The notes under the pieces were generated by a model. The model was not told the DNA's origin, did no database searches, and saw nothing but the letters and a program-made list of their open reading frames with translations. The position numbers and the translations under genes are program-made. 64,000 bases of DNA from assembly GCF_013170805.1 (NCBI RefSeq), contig NZ_CP051293.1, forward strand, positions 5,772,001 through 5,836,000, written 5' to 3'. Shown piece after piece: positions 44,079-52,453 of the stretch; position 1 is the stretch's first letter, and each line of letters opens with the position of its first letter. The DNA is from Mesorhizobium sp. NZP2077. Lineage in GTDB: Bacteria; Pseudomonadota; Alphaproteobacteria; Rhizobiales; Rhizobiaceae.

Positions 44079-44861
44079 CTACGCCATTTCGGGACGTCTT
44101 GATGCCTCGCGAATTGCCTTGTGCACGCCGCGCTGCAAATCCATGAAGGCCGGAGTTTCCATCACCTCTTCCCGGCGTGGGCGCTCAATGTCGACATTGA
44201 AGGTCTGCATGATGCGTCCCGGGCCGATGCCCATGACGACGATGCGGTCAGACAGATAGACAGCCTCTTCCACGTCATGCGTGACGAAGAGCACGGTCAG
44301 CCTGTGCTCCTCCCAGATCTGGGTCAGCAGTTCCTGCATCTGGTGCCGGGTCAAGGCATCGAGCGCGCCGAAGGGCTCGTCCATCAACAGCATCTTGGGC
44401 CGATAGGAAAGCGCACGCGCGATTGCAACGCGTTGCTTCATTCCGCCTGACAGTTCGGCCGGATAGCGGTCGGCGCTGCCCGACAGCTTGACGAGGTCGA
44501 GATGCTCGAGCGCAATCTCGCGGCAGGCTGTGCGATCGTAGCCGGCGGCCTTGAGGGCGAATTCGATGTTCTGCCGCGCCGTCAGCCAAGGCAGCAGCGT
44601 GTAGGACTGGAAGACGACGCCACGGTCGAGACCCGGCTGCAGGATCGGCGCGCCATCGATGCTGAGATCGCCGGCGTCGAAGTCCTGCAGTCCGGCGACG
44701 ATCGACAGCAGCGTGCTCTTGCCGCAGCCCGACGTGCCGACCAGAGAGACGAACTCGTTGTCGGTAAGGTCGAGGTTGATGTCGCGCAGCACTTGCGTGC
44801 GCCGCTCGCCGGTGCCGAAGCTCTTGTCGAGACCGGCGATGCGCAATTTGGGAACTGTCAT
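44079..44861 (-). CDS. Sulfonate/taurine-type ABC transporter ATPase
   Basis: A 260-aa ATPase of the nitrate/sulfonate/taurine group (TauB/SsuB): Walker A GTSGCGKST, signature LSGGMKQRV, Walker B MLLMDEPFGALDALTR and H-loop THDVEEAVYL. The ATG at 44861 (MTVPKL) is taken; ATG at 44891 would overlap the permease by 17 nt and is also possible. It follows the permease gene in the same operon, with the binding protein and the GntR regulator upstream. Confidence 0.88.
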   Translation of the reverse strand: MTVPKLRIAGLDKSFGTGERRTQVLRDINLDLTDNEFVSLVGTSGCGKSTLLSIVAGLQDFDAGDLSIDGAPILQPGLDRGVVFQSYTLLPWLTARQNIEFALKAAGYDRTACREIALEHLDLVKLSGSADRYPAELSGGMKQRVAIARALSYRPKMLLMDEPFGALDALTRHQMQELLTQIWEEHRLTVLFVTHDVEEAVYLSDRIVVMGIGPGRIMQTFNVDIERPRREEVMETPAFMDLQRGVHKAIREASRRPEMA

Positions 44862-44874
44862 CGGCGCCGGTTCC

Positions 44875-45738
44875 TCATTGCGAGTGGCCATCCTGCCGGA
44901 ACAGCACCTTTTCCAGGGCCTTCATGACCTGATCGGTGATGAGACCGAGCAAGCCCAGGAGCAAGATGTAGCCGATGATGGTGTTGGTCTGGAAATAGCG
45001 CTGCGACACGGTAATGCGATAGCCGAGCCCCGACGTCGCCGCGACAAGCTCGGCCAGCACCAGCCAGGTCCATGCCCAGCCGAGGCTGATGCGCAGCGTA
45101 TCCCAGATTCCCGGCAAGGCGCTGGGCACGACGATGCGCGTCAGGATCTTGCGGTCCGGCAGGCCGAGCGTACGGCCAAGGCCGATGAAATCGGCGGGAA
45201 CCCGTTTCACATTGTCCATGATCATCAGCACCTGCTGGAAGAAGGTACCGATGAAGATGATCAGGAATTTCTGCGTATCGCCGGTGCCGGCCCACAGGAT
45301 GGAAAGCGGCACGAAAGCGACGACCGGCATGTAGCGGATGAAATCCACCAGCGGCTCGATGGCCGCTTCCCAGGAGCGGAAACTGCCGATCAGCACGCCG
45401 ATTGGGATCGACAGTGCCGAGGCGATGAGGAAGCCGATGGAAATGCGGTACGCCGAGGCTGTGAGGTCCACCCACAGTGTGCCGTCCGTCGCGAGCTTGG
45501 CGATCTGGGTCGCGACGCTGCCGGGCGACGGCAGGAAGATCGGCTTCACCCATTCGAGCCCGGTCGCCGCCCACCAGGCGAGGCCAAGCCCGACAAAGAC
45601 AGCCACCGCGATCATCAGGAAATGCGATCTGGCGATGGGCACGCCGATCCCGGAGGATCGGCGGCGCCTGGCTTGCTTGGTGGCCGCCCTTGGCGCGGGG
45701 CGCGCCAAGCCGGTTTTCGCGGGGGGCTCTGCGGACAT
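44875..45738 (-). CDS. Sulfonate/taurine-type ABC transporter permease
   Basis: A 287-aa inner-membrane permease of the TauC/SsuC type: basic cytoplasmic tail (ATKQARRRR), about six membrane segments and the coupling loop DFIGLGRTLGLPDRKILTRIVVP near residue 185. The gene ends just before the ATPase start and begins 28 nt after the binding protein stop, forming a three-gene importer. Confidence 0.9.
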   Translation of the reverse strand: MSAEPPAKTGLARPAPRAATKQARRRRSSGIGVPIARSHFLMIAVAVFVGLGLAWWAATGLEWVKPIFLPSPGSVATQIAKLATDGTLWVDLTASAYRISIGFLIASALSIPIGVLIGSFRSWEAAIEPLVDFIRYMPVVAFVPLSILWAGTGDTQKFLIIFIGTFFQQVLMIMDNVKRVPADFIGLGRTLGLPDRKILTRIVVPSALPGIWDTLRISLGWAWTWLVLAELVAATSGLGYRITVSQRYFQTNTIIGYILLLGLLGLITDQVMKALEKVLFRQDGHSQ

Positions 45739-45766
45739 CTGCGTTACCGCCGCGATCCGGCCGTTG

Positions 45767-46777
45767 TCATTCCGCCGCCTTCACGAAGGACGGGTCGATC
45801 ATCTGCTCCGGCGTCACATCGGCCTGCAGCAGCTTGGCGTTCTTGGCGGCCGCTTCGACATCGGCGAAGGTCTTGGTGGTGAAATCGCCGGTGAGCGCCG
45901 TCTTGTTTTCGGCGAGCGAGTAGTAGCGCACGCCGTCGAAAGCGGTGTTGAGATCCTTGACGTCGGAACCGACCGCCTTGGCGATGATGGCGCGGCCGCC
46001 GGGTGTGTCGGCATTATAGTCCTTCAGTGCGGCATCCCAGCTCTTGATCATGGCCAGCACCTGGCCGGGCCGCGACTTGATCACCTCGTCACGCACCACC
46101 AGCACGTCGCTGATCAGGCCGGGATCCTCGCCGGCGGTGAACAGCAGCTTGACGTCCTTGTTCTGCGCCATGGCGACGGTGAGGTATGGTTCGTAGGTGA
46201 CCGCGACCGGCACCTGACCCGCGATCAGCGCGCCGCCGGCGTCGGACGCCGGCATCGGAACGGCTTTCACATCATCGATCGACATTCCGTTCTTGGCGAG
46301 CGCGTATTTGAGCAGGATGTCGCTCGTCGTGCCTTCCTCGAAGGCGACCTGCTTGCCCTTGAGGTCCTTGATGGAGGTGACGTCCTTGCCGGCGATAATG
46401 GCGTCGGCCGTCATCGAGACATCGAGCAGCAGCACGATCTTCACCGGCAGGCCGGCGGCAACCATGCCCATCGCCGTGTGGGTGGCGATGTTGGCGGCGT
46501 CGAGCTGGCCGCTGGCCAGCGCTGCATTGATGTCCTTGTCCTCGGCGAAATTGACGATCTGGACGTCCGACAGGCCGTTTGCCTTGAACAAGCCCTTGGC
46601 GTCGGCGACATGCCACTGGCCATAGCCAAGCCAGGGCTCGATGCCGATCTTGAACGATCCTGCCTCGGGCGTCGTGGGAATGGCCGCGTCGGCCGCGTGG
46701 GCCGCTGGCGCGGCGGCGAGCCCGATGGCGGCGGCCATCATGAGCGCGCGAAATTGTCCTGCTAGGTTACGCATCAT
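45767..46777 (-). CDS. Sulfonate/taurine-type ABC transporter substrate-binding protein
   Basis: A 336-aa periplasmic protein of the NMT1/TauA-SsuA group with a signal peptide ending at HAA near residue 28. The mature start GSFKIGIEPWLGYGQWHVADAKGLF is typical. Its upstream region has a TATACAA operator-like site shared with the SDR operon promoter, so it is probably co-regulated with the sugar-sulfonate-type dehydrogenases upstream. A short sulfonate is a likely ligand; direct evidence is lacking. Confidence 0.88.
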   Translation of the reverse strand: MMRNLAGQFRALMMAAAIGLAAAPAAHAADAAIPTTPEAGSFKIGIEPWLGYGQWHVADAKGLFKANGLSDVQIVNFAEDKDINAALASGQLDAANIATHTAMGMVAAGLPVKIVLLLDVSMTADAIIAGKDVTSIKDLKGKQVAFEEGTTSDILLKYALAKNGMSIDDVKAVPMPASDAGGALIAGQVPVAVTYEPYLTVAMAQNKDVKLLFTAGEDPGLISDVLVVRDEVIKSRPGQVLAMIKSWDAALKDYNADTPGGRAIIAKAVGSDVKDLNTAFDGVRYYSLAENKTALTGDFTTKTFADVEAAAKNAKLLQADVTPEQMIDPSFVKAAE

Positions 46778-47034
46778 CTAGTTCCCCTTGATGATCAGAC
46801 CGCTTTTTACCCAGGCATCCGGTCTGGTGAGACTGTGGGGTTCTGCTCTCGCGGCACTGTGCCCCGGCGTCTTGCCCACCACTTCATGGGTGAAGTGCAG
46901 AGATATTTCAGCGTCAGCGGGAGCGGATGTCAAGGCTAAAATACATACATGCATATACAAGTTGGCGAGCGCAAATTTCATGCCGATCCGACCCATCAGC
47001 CTCCCGCCATCTGCCGCGCATTCGCTCGTCGGCG
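46778..47034. promoter_or_regulatory. Importer promoter region with GntR-type site
   Basis: A 257-nt gap between the GntR gene and the binding-protein gene. GCATATACAAG lies at 46951-46961 beside a CATACATGCAT element (46943-46953). The same GCATATACAA occurs upstream of the SDR operon (51081-51090). This is a candidate operator for the adjacent HutC-type regulator, and an internal promoter for the importer. No gene seen. Confidence 0.5.
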
Positions 47035-47766
47035 TCAGTTGGTCTTTGAGGGGGAATACCGGCTGCCGAGCGAGTAGCGGCTGCCGACATAGGTCAGCTT
47101 GCTGATCGTGGCGACGACCGCGCCCGTCCAGGTCCGGCGGTGCAGAAACAGACAGCAGCTGCCGACATCGATATTCAGCTGCCGCGCCGTCTCGGCGTCG
47201 GCCGGGATCGCGGAGATGATATGCTCGACCTCGGTCACCGGGGTTTTCTGCATGAGGTAGTCGTAGGTCGCGGTCTTCGAAAAATCCTGCTTGTCGTAAT
47301 CGGGTATCAGGCTTGGATTGACGAAACGCTCTTCCAGTTGCACTGGCAGATCGTTCTCGAAATTGACGACGACGGAGTGATAGATCGAGACGCGCTTTGG
47401 AAACTCGAACGACAGGGCGAGCTCTTTCGTCGGCGTGATCGTTTCAAGCACGAGCACTTCGGAGCGATGCCTGTTGCCTCGCTCGACGATCTCGGCCGCG
47501 ATGTTGTTGATCTCGATCAGGGTCGACTGCGGCCGGGGTGGCGCGATGAATGTGCCGACGCCTTGCAGCCGGATCAGGAATCCCGCTGCGGTCAGTTCCC
47601 GCAAAGCGCGGTGAACCGTCATCCGCGACACACCAAGCGAGACCACCAGTTCGTTCTCGGAGGGCAGCTTGCGATCCTTGCCCCACCGGCCCGTTCCGAT
47701 GTTGGCCAGGATGTAGTCCTTCACCTTCTCGTAAAGGGGGCTCGCCGTATCGGGCAAATCGATCAT
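47035..47766 (-). CDS. GntR family (HutC/UTRA-type) transcriptional regulator
   Basis: A 243-aa GntR regulator with a winged helix at about residues 8-75 (KLPSENELVVSLGVSRMTVH) and a UTRA ligand-binding domain (FVNPSLIPDYDKQDFSKTATYDYL is typical of HutC). Here the neighbours are not histidine-utilisation genes but dehydrogenases and a sulfonate-type importer, so it is a HutC paralogue with another effector. It lies between the two operon halves and probably binds the TATACAA sites in both promoters. Confidence 0.9.
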   Translation of the reverse strand: MIDLPDTASPLYEKVKDYILANIGTGRWGKDRKLPSENELVVSLGVSRMTVHRALRELTAAGFLIRLQGVGTFIAPPRPQSTLIEINNIAAEIVERGNRHRSEVLVLETITPTKELALSFEFPKRVSIYHSVVVNFENDLPVQLEERFVNPSLIPDYDKQDFSKTATYDYLMQKTPVTEVEHIISAIPADAETARQLNIDVGSCCLFLHRRTWTGAVVATISKLTYVGSRYSLGSRYSPSKTN

Positions 47767-47798
47767 TTCAAAATCCTTTCCGGCAATTTATCGGGAAA

Positions 47799-48824
47799 TC
47801 ACGCCGGCTCAACAGGTTGCCGCATGCGGATGATTGTCTTCAAGCCGTCGCTCTCCCCCGCCAACAGCCGCTCATAGGCGGCCGGTATCTCGTCGAGGCC
47901 GATCTCGCGATCGATCAGGGCAAGCAGCGGCTCGCTCAATTCACCAAGCATCCGCACCGCGTCGGCCAGTTCGTCGGCGAAGGCATGGCATCCAAGCAAC
48001 GCGATCTCGCGTTCGACCAGGAGATTGGGGTCGATGTCGAGACGGCCGTGGAAGATGCCGACCATCGCCACCGCGCCGCCGGAATCGAGAACGCCGAGCA
48101 ACTGAGTGAACGCCGCTATGCTGCCAGTCGCCTCGACTGCCGCCAGCAGCGGGGCGTTGGCGGTCGCGGCGGCTATGGCATCGCGGTCGAGGTCGACAAT
48201 CGTTGCGCCGGTCACCCGCGCCACACGGGCGCAGCGCGCCTGGTTGCGGTCGGCGACAAGCACGGTGCCGGCGAAGCTTCGCGACAGCAGCAGCGCGGCA
48301 AGACCGCCGATCGGCCCGCAGCCGACGACAAGCACCGAGCCTGCCGTCTTCGGCAGACGCCGCACCGCGTGCAGCGCCACGGCAAGCGGCTCCGCCATCG
48401 CCGCGACCCGCTCGTCAAGCGCCGGATCGACGACATGCAGCAAGCGCGCAGGCAACACCGCCTGTTCGGCAAAGCCGCCGTCGCAGACTTCGCCGACGAA
48501 TCCCAGCGAAGCGCAGAGATGGCGCTTGCCGGCACGGCATTGCGCACACTCCCCGCACCAGAAGCGGGAATCGGCAACCACCCTGTCGCCGACGGCAAAG
48601 GTATCGACGCCCTCGCCGAGCGCGACCACCGTGCCGGTCAACTCGTGGCCGGCCGTCGAGGGCGACCGGCTTATCCATTGGCCGGTGCGGAAATTGTGCA
48701 AGTCCGAGCCGCAAATGCCGGCGGCATCGACCCTGAGCTTCACCCAGCCCGCGTCCGGCGCCCCTGGCGAAGCGATATCCTCGACGCGCAGATCGCCGGG
48801 TCCGTAAAGCCGTGCCGCCTTCAT
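47799..48824 (-). CDS. Zinc-dependent alcohol dehydrogenase
   Basis: A 341-aa medium-chain alcohol/polyol dehydrogenase. It has the catalytic zinc site (AGICGSDLHNF; GHEL) and structural zinc Cys cluster WCGECAQCRAGKRHLC, and a Rossmann motif VVGCGPIGGLAA. It follows the histidinol-dehydrogenase-like gene by 15 nt and precedes the GntR regulator. In the dihydroxypropanesulfonate pathway, dehydrogenase partners of HpsN adjust the C2 stereochemistry; a similar polyol role is inferred here. Confidence 0.87.
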   Translation of the reverse strand: MKAARLYGPGDLRVEDIASPGAPDAGWVKLRVDAAGICGSDLHNFRTGQWISRSPSTAGHELTGTVVALGEGVDTFAVGDRVVADSRFWCGECAQCRAGKRHLCASLGFVGEVCDGGFAEQAVLPARLLHVVDPALDERVAAMAEPLAVALHAVRRLPKTAGSVLVVGCGPIGGLAALLLSRSFAGTVLVADRNQARCARVARVTGATIVDLDRDAIAAATANAPLLAAVEATGSIAAFTQLLGVLDSGGAVAMVGIFHGRLDIDPNLLVEREIALLGCHAFADELADAVRMLGELSEPLLALIDREIGLDEIPAAYERLLAGESDGLKTIIRMRQPVEPA

Positions 48825-48839
48825 CGCGATCGTCTCCGC

Positions 48840-50162
48840 TCAGCCGGCGAGGTAGAGGTCACGGATCTCCGAGACCGCGTTTTCGTGCGAGCTGAAGCCC
48901 TCGTAGCGAGCGAGCCTGCGGGCATGCATCGCCAGTTCCGGATAGGCGGCCGAGGTGACATAGCCGACCGACGAGCGCTTGACGAAATCCATCACCGAGA
49001 GCGGCCCATAGGTCCGCGCCCAGCGGCTGGTCGGCAGCACCGCATTGGGACCGAGGACGAAGTTGGCAAGCGTCACCGGCGTGTGCGGCCCCATGAGGAT
49101 TTCGGCCGCCTCGGTGATGTGCCCGAGATGCGCGAACGGCTCTTTCGAGAGGATTTCCAGATGTTCGGGTGCATAGTCGTTGATGAAGCGGTAGCTGTCT
49201 TGCAACGACGCAGTCAGCACGATGCCGCCGCGCTTGCCGGTCAGCACCGCTCGCGAGAATTCCACGCGCTGTTCGGTCATCCGCGACCAATGTTGCGGGA
49301 GTGCGGCAAGTGCTGCCTCGGCGACTTTGCGGCTGTGCGTCACCAGATAGGCCGAGGAATCCGGCCCGTGCTCGGCTTCGATCAAAAGGTCGAGCGCGGC
49401 AAGGCCCCCGTCGACACTGTCATCGGCAAAGATGATGGCTTCCGACGGACCGGCCGGAAGACCGGTGTTGATGATCGACGACAGCACGCTCTTGGCCGCG
49501 ACCACCCAAGGGCTGCCGGGGCCGACGATTTTCAGCGCGGGCTTCACCGTCTCGGTGCCGTAGGCGACGGCGGCGACGGCTTGGGCACCGCCACATTTGT
49601 ACACCGTCTGCACGCCGGCAAGGCGCGCGGCGACCAGGGTCGCCGCATCCACCGAACCGTCCGCTGTCGGCGGCGTCACGATGGCGATCTGCGGCACGCC
49701 GGCAATGACAGCCGGAACCGATGTCATCATCGTCACCGACGGAAAGGCGCCCTTGCCGCGCGGCACGTAAAGCGCGACCGAAGCGATCGGCGTGTACCGG
49801 TCACCGGCATAGGCACCCGGCCGAACTTCCTTGAGCCACATGGTTTCCGGCTTCTGCTCCTCATGGAAACGCCGGATATTGTCGATGCCGAACCCGATGC
49901 TTTCCACGACATCCTTTTCGACCTTGTCGAAGGCCGCGTCGAACTCGGCTTCCGAGACCTTCAGTCCGCCCTCAGCCACATTGGCCTTGTCGAGCTCCCT
50001 GGCGAAGCGGATCAAAGCGGCGTCGCCCTCGTCCTTGACGGCCTGGATGATCGGGCGGACCTTTTCGACGAAGACCGACAGATCGGTCTCGGCGCGTTTC
50101 AGCAGGCCGGCCCGCTGGGTGGCATCAAGCGATGACAGATCGTGGAAGCTGATGTCGGACAT
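48840..50162 (-). CDS. Histidinol dehydrogenase-family enzyme (HpsN-like)
   Basis: A 440-aa HisD-family four-electron dehydrogenase, oxidising a primary alcohol to a carboxylate. The ATG at 50162 has an AGAGGGA ribosome site. The segment LIEAEHGPDSS has Glu262 where the zinc-ligand Gln of HisD lies, while H265, EHLEI and the C-terminal SSHENAVSEIR are kept. The neighbours (SDR, Zn-alcohol dehydrogenase, GntR, sulfonate-type importer) are not histidine genes, and HpsN (sulfopropanediol 3-dehydrogenase) is the best-known such paralogue. The substrate assignment is inference. Confidence 0.75.
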   Translation of the reverse strand: MSDISFHDLSSLDATQRAGLLKRAETDLSVFVEKVRPIIQAVKDEGDAALIRFARELDKANVAEGGLKVSEAEFDAAFDKVEKDVVESIGFGIDNIRRFHEEQKPETMWLKEVRPGAYAGDRYTPIASVALYVPRGKGAFPSVTMMTSVPAVIAGVPQIAIVTPPTADGSVDAATLVAARLAGVQTVYKCGGAQAVAAVAYGTETVKPALKIVGPGSPWVVAAKSVLSSIINTGLPAGPSEAIIFADDSVDGGLAALDLLIEAEHGPDSSAYLVTHSRKVAEAALAALPQHWSRMTEQRVEFSRAVLTGKRGGIVLTASLQDSYRFINDYAPEHLEILSKEPFAHLGHITEAAEILMGPHTPVTLANFVLGPNAVLPTSRWARTYGPLSVMDFVKRSSVGYVTSAAYPELAMHARRLARYEGFSSHENAVSEIRDLYLAG

Positions 50163-50245
50163 GGATATTTCCCTCTTTTGCAACGCAATGTGCAGGCCGG
50201 TCACAGTGCGGAAGACCTTTGATTTCGAACCGGTGGCGAGCCGCC

Positions 50246-51019
50246 TCAGATCGACGCGAGAAAACCGCCATCCACCGGAATGGACTGGCCGGTTATGTAA
50301 GCTGCCGCATCCGAGGCAAGGAACACGGCAACGCCGTGCAGATCGCTGAGATCGCCGAAACGGCGCTGCGGGATCTTGGCCAGCATCGACTGCTGCCATA
50401 CCTCATTGCGGTAGAACACATCCGTCATCGCCGTCCTGAAATAGCCCGGAGCGATGGCGTTGACCCTGATGCCGAGATCCGCCCACTCCGCCGCCAGCGC
50501 CTGCGTCATGCCAAGCAGGCCCGACTTCGACGAGCCATAGGGTACCGCGGTGGGAATACCGACTTCTGAAGTCAGCGAGCAGAGATTGATGATGGCGCCG
50601 GGCCGGCCGGCGTCGCGCATCTGCTGCGCCGCGGCCTGGGCACAGAAGAACGCGCCTTTGAGATTGGTGTCGACGATCCGGTCCCACAATGCCTCGTCGA
50701 CGTCGAGCGAAGGTCGGACCTCTTCCATCCCGGCATTGTTGACGAGGATATCGAGACCGCCAAGCAGGCTGGCGGCCTCGGCGGTGGCGGTCCGGCAGCG
50801 ATCGACATCGGTGACGTCGAGGGCAACGGCATGCGCCACCCCGCCGGCGGCACCGATGGCCGTTATCGTCTCCTCGAGGGAGGCCAGGCTGCGCGCGGTG
50901 ACCGCGACGTCGGCGCCGGCAGCGCTCAGCGCCTCGGCGATGCTGCGGCCTATGCCGCGGCTGGCGCCGGTGACGAGCGCCTTCCTGCCGCCGAGATCGA
51001 ACAGAGAAGCATTGCGCAT
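50246..51019 (-). CDS. SDR family oxidoreductase
   Basis: A 257-aa classical short-chain dehydrogenase: TGASRGIG cofactor loop (residues 17-24), NNAG, catalytic Ser in NLCSLTSEVG and YGSSK (Tyr/Lys), C-terminal PVDGGFLASI. First gene of the operon with the HisD-like and Zn-dehydrogenase genes. Three different dehydrogenases on one operon suggests stepwise or stereo-inverting oxidation of a polyol such as dihydroxypropanesulfonate. Confidence 0.9.
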   Translation of the reverse strand: MRNASLFDLGGRKALVTGASRGIGRSIAEALSAAGADVAVTARSLASLEETITAIGAAGGVAHAVALDVTDVDRCRTATAEAASLLGGLDILVNNAGMEEVRPSLDVDEALWDRIVDTNLKGAFFCAQAAAQQMRDAGRPGAIINLCSLTSEVGIPTAVPYGSSKSGLLGMTQALAAEWADLGIRVNAIAPGYFRTAMTDVFYRNEVWQQSMLAKIPQRRFGDLSDLHGVAVFLASDAAAYITGQSIPVDGGFLASI

Positions 51020-51070
51020 GTGATCCTCCTTGCCGGTGTCGGTTCAATATCGAGACTAGCAGGTCAGGTT

Positions 51071-51090
51071 ACATATACAAGCATATACAA
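51071..51090. promoter_or_regulatory. Tandem TATACAA operator candidate
   Basis: CATATACAA occurs twice in tandem with 10-bp spacing (51072-51080 and 51082-51090), in the divergent region between the SDR operon and the aminotransferase gene. The second copy extends to GCATATACAA, identical to the one at 46951-46960. A likely HutC-type GntR operator, about 52 nt upstream of the SDR start. Confidence 0.5.
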
Positions 51091-51239
51091 AGCGTATCGG
51101 CTACGCTACTCCTGACAAGATTCGCCGCACCAGCGCCCGTCGGTGACCTGGCTTGCCCCGGTGACGATGCAGCGAACCCATTGCTTGAGAACCCGGCCGA
51201 AGACGGAAGTCGCTCGGCCAACCGCAAAGGAGCCCGCTC

Positions 51240-52343
51240 GTGTCGAAAGCTTCAGACATGGTTCGAACCGAAGTCACACGCCTGTCGCCCTACAATTCCG
51301 GACTCACAATCGCCGAGGTCATGCAGCGATACGCTCCGGTCAGGATCGCCAAGCTTGGTTCGAATGAAAACCCGCTTGGCCCGAGCCCGACGCTCGCCTC
51401 GATGATGCAGGCTGCCGCCGAGATGTTCCGGCTCTATCCGGATCCGGCCGGGCGCGAGCTGCGCCAGGCCATCGCCGCCAAATACGAAGTCGGCGAGGAT
51501 CAAATCATCCTCGGCAATGGCTCGGAGGATCTTCTCTCCGTCATCAGCCGTGCCGTGCTGCGGCCCGGCGATGCTGTCGTCACCCTCTATCCGTCGTTCC
51601 CGCTGCACGAGGACTACGCGACGCTGATGGGAGCGAGTGTCATCGGTGTAGCCGTCAACGACGATCTCACCATCAACGTCGACGCGCTGATCGAGGCGGT
51701 ACGCGGAGCCCCCCGCATGCTGCTGTTCTCGAATCCGATGAACCCGGTCGGCAGTTGGCTGTCGAGCAGTGATCTGTCGCGGGTGCTGGATGCGGTGAGC
51801 GACGAGACGCTTGTTGTCGTCGACGAAGCCTATGCCGAATATGCCGAGGGCGACGACTATGCCTCGTCCCTCTCTGACCTCGGCAAACGCGACCGGTCCT
51901 GGATCGTGCTGCGGACATTTTCCAAGGCGTTCGGGCTTGCGGGATTGCGCATCGGCTGCGGCATTGTCGGCGACCCGGAATTGCGCGCGCTGCTCGACCG
52001 GGTGCGCACGCCGTTCAACGCCAATGGCGTCGCGCAGGCCGCAGCATTGGCGGCGCTCGCCGATGAGGAACACCTCGCCAAGGTCGTCGCGCTGGCCAAG
52101 GCGGAGAGAACCCGTGTCGGGAATTTCCTTGCAGGCAAGGGCCTCGAAGTCGCCCCTTCACGAGGCAACTTCCTGTTCTTCAACTGCCGGCTTAATGCAT
52201 CAGCCTTCGCCGAGCGCCTGCTGCGCGAAGGCGTCATCGTCAAACCCTGGAAGCAGGAGGGCTTCGACAGCTATGTGCGCGTCAGCATCGGCTCGCCAGC
52301 GGAGAACGACCACTTCATGGCCGCGCTGATGCAACTGTTGTGA
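51240..52343 (+). CDS. Class I/II aminotransferase (HisC-like)
   Basis: A 367-aa fold-type I PLP aminotransferase of the histidinol-phosphate aminotransferase group. It starts at GTG 51240 with an AAAGGAG ribosome site. PLP lysine in RTFSKAFGLAG and substrate-binding Asn in LGSNENPLGPSP are present. It lies divergent from the HisD-like operon, sharing the operator-containing intergenic region, so it probably uses a product of that pathway as amino acceptor or donor rather than making histidine. Confidence 0.83.
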   Translation: MSKASDMVRTEVTRLSPYNSGLTIAEVMQRYAPVRIAKLGSNENPLGPSPTLASMMQAAAEMFRLYPDPAGRELRQAIAAKYEVGEDQIILGNGSEDLLSVISRAVLRPGDAVVTLYPSFPLHEDYATLMGASVIGVAVNDDLTINVDALIEAVRGAPRMLLFSNPMNPVGSWLSSSDLSRVLDAVSDETLVVVDEAYAEYAEGDDYASSLSDLGKRDRSWIVLRTFSKAFGLAGLRIGCGIVGDPELRALLDRVRTPFNANGVAQAAALAALADEEHLAKVVALAKAERTRVGNFLAGKGLEVAPSRGNFLFFNCRLNASAFAERLLREGVIVKPWKQEGFDSYVRVSIGSPAENDHFMAALMQLL

Positions 52344-52453
52344 TTTCCCGAAAGCATACAGAATTGCCTTGCGCACACCGGGCACGATATCCGAGGGTCT
52401 GCCAATTCCGTGGGGTCCCCCCTCGCAGTCACCTTGTCGTAAGAGCCTGCCCT

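Noticed and set aside
47035..47766. HutC as histidine-utilisation repressor
   Set aside because: No hutUGHI genes nearby; the HAL-like gene at 30428 is distant and MIO-less.
47550..50135. 861-aa open frame on the plus strand
   Set aside because: It lies antisense to the GntR, Zn-dehydrogenase and HisD-like genes and has low-complexity Arg/Ala/His-rich sequence typical of GC-rich shadow frames.
48840..51019. Histidine biosynthesis genes hisD (with hisC at 51240)
   Set aside because: Context lacks other his genes, the regulator is HutC-type and the zinc-ligand Gln is Glu. Paralogue functions are more likely.
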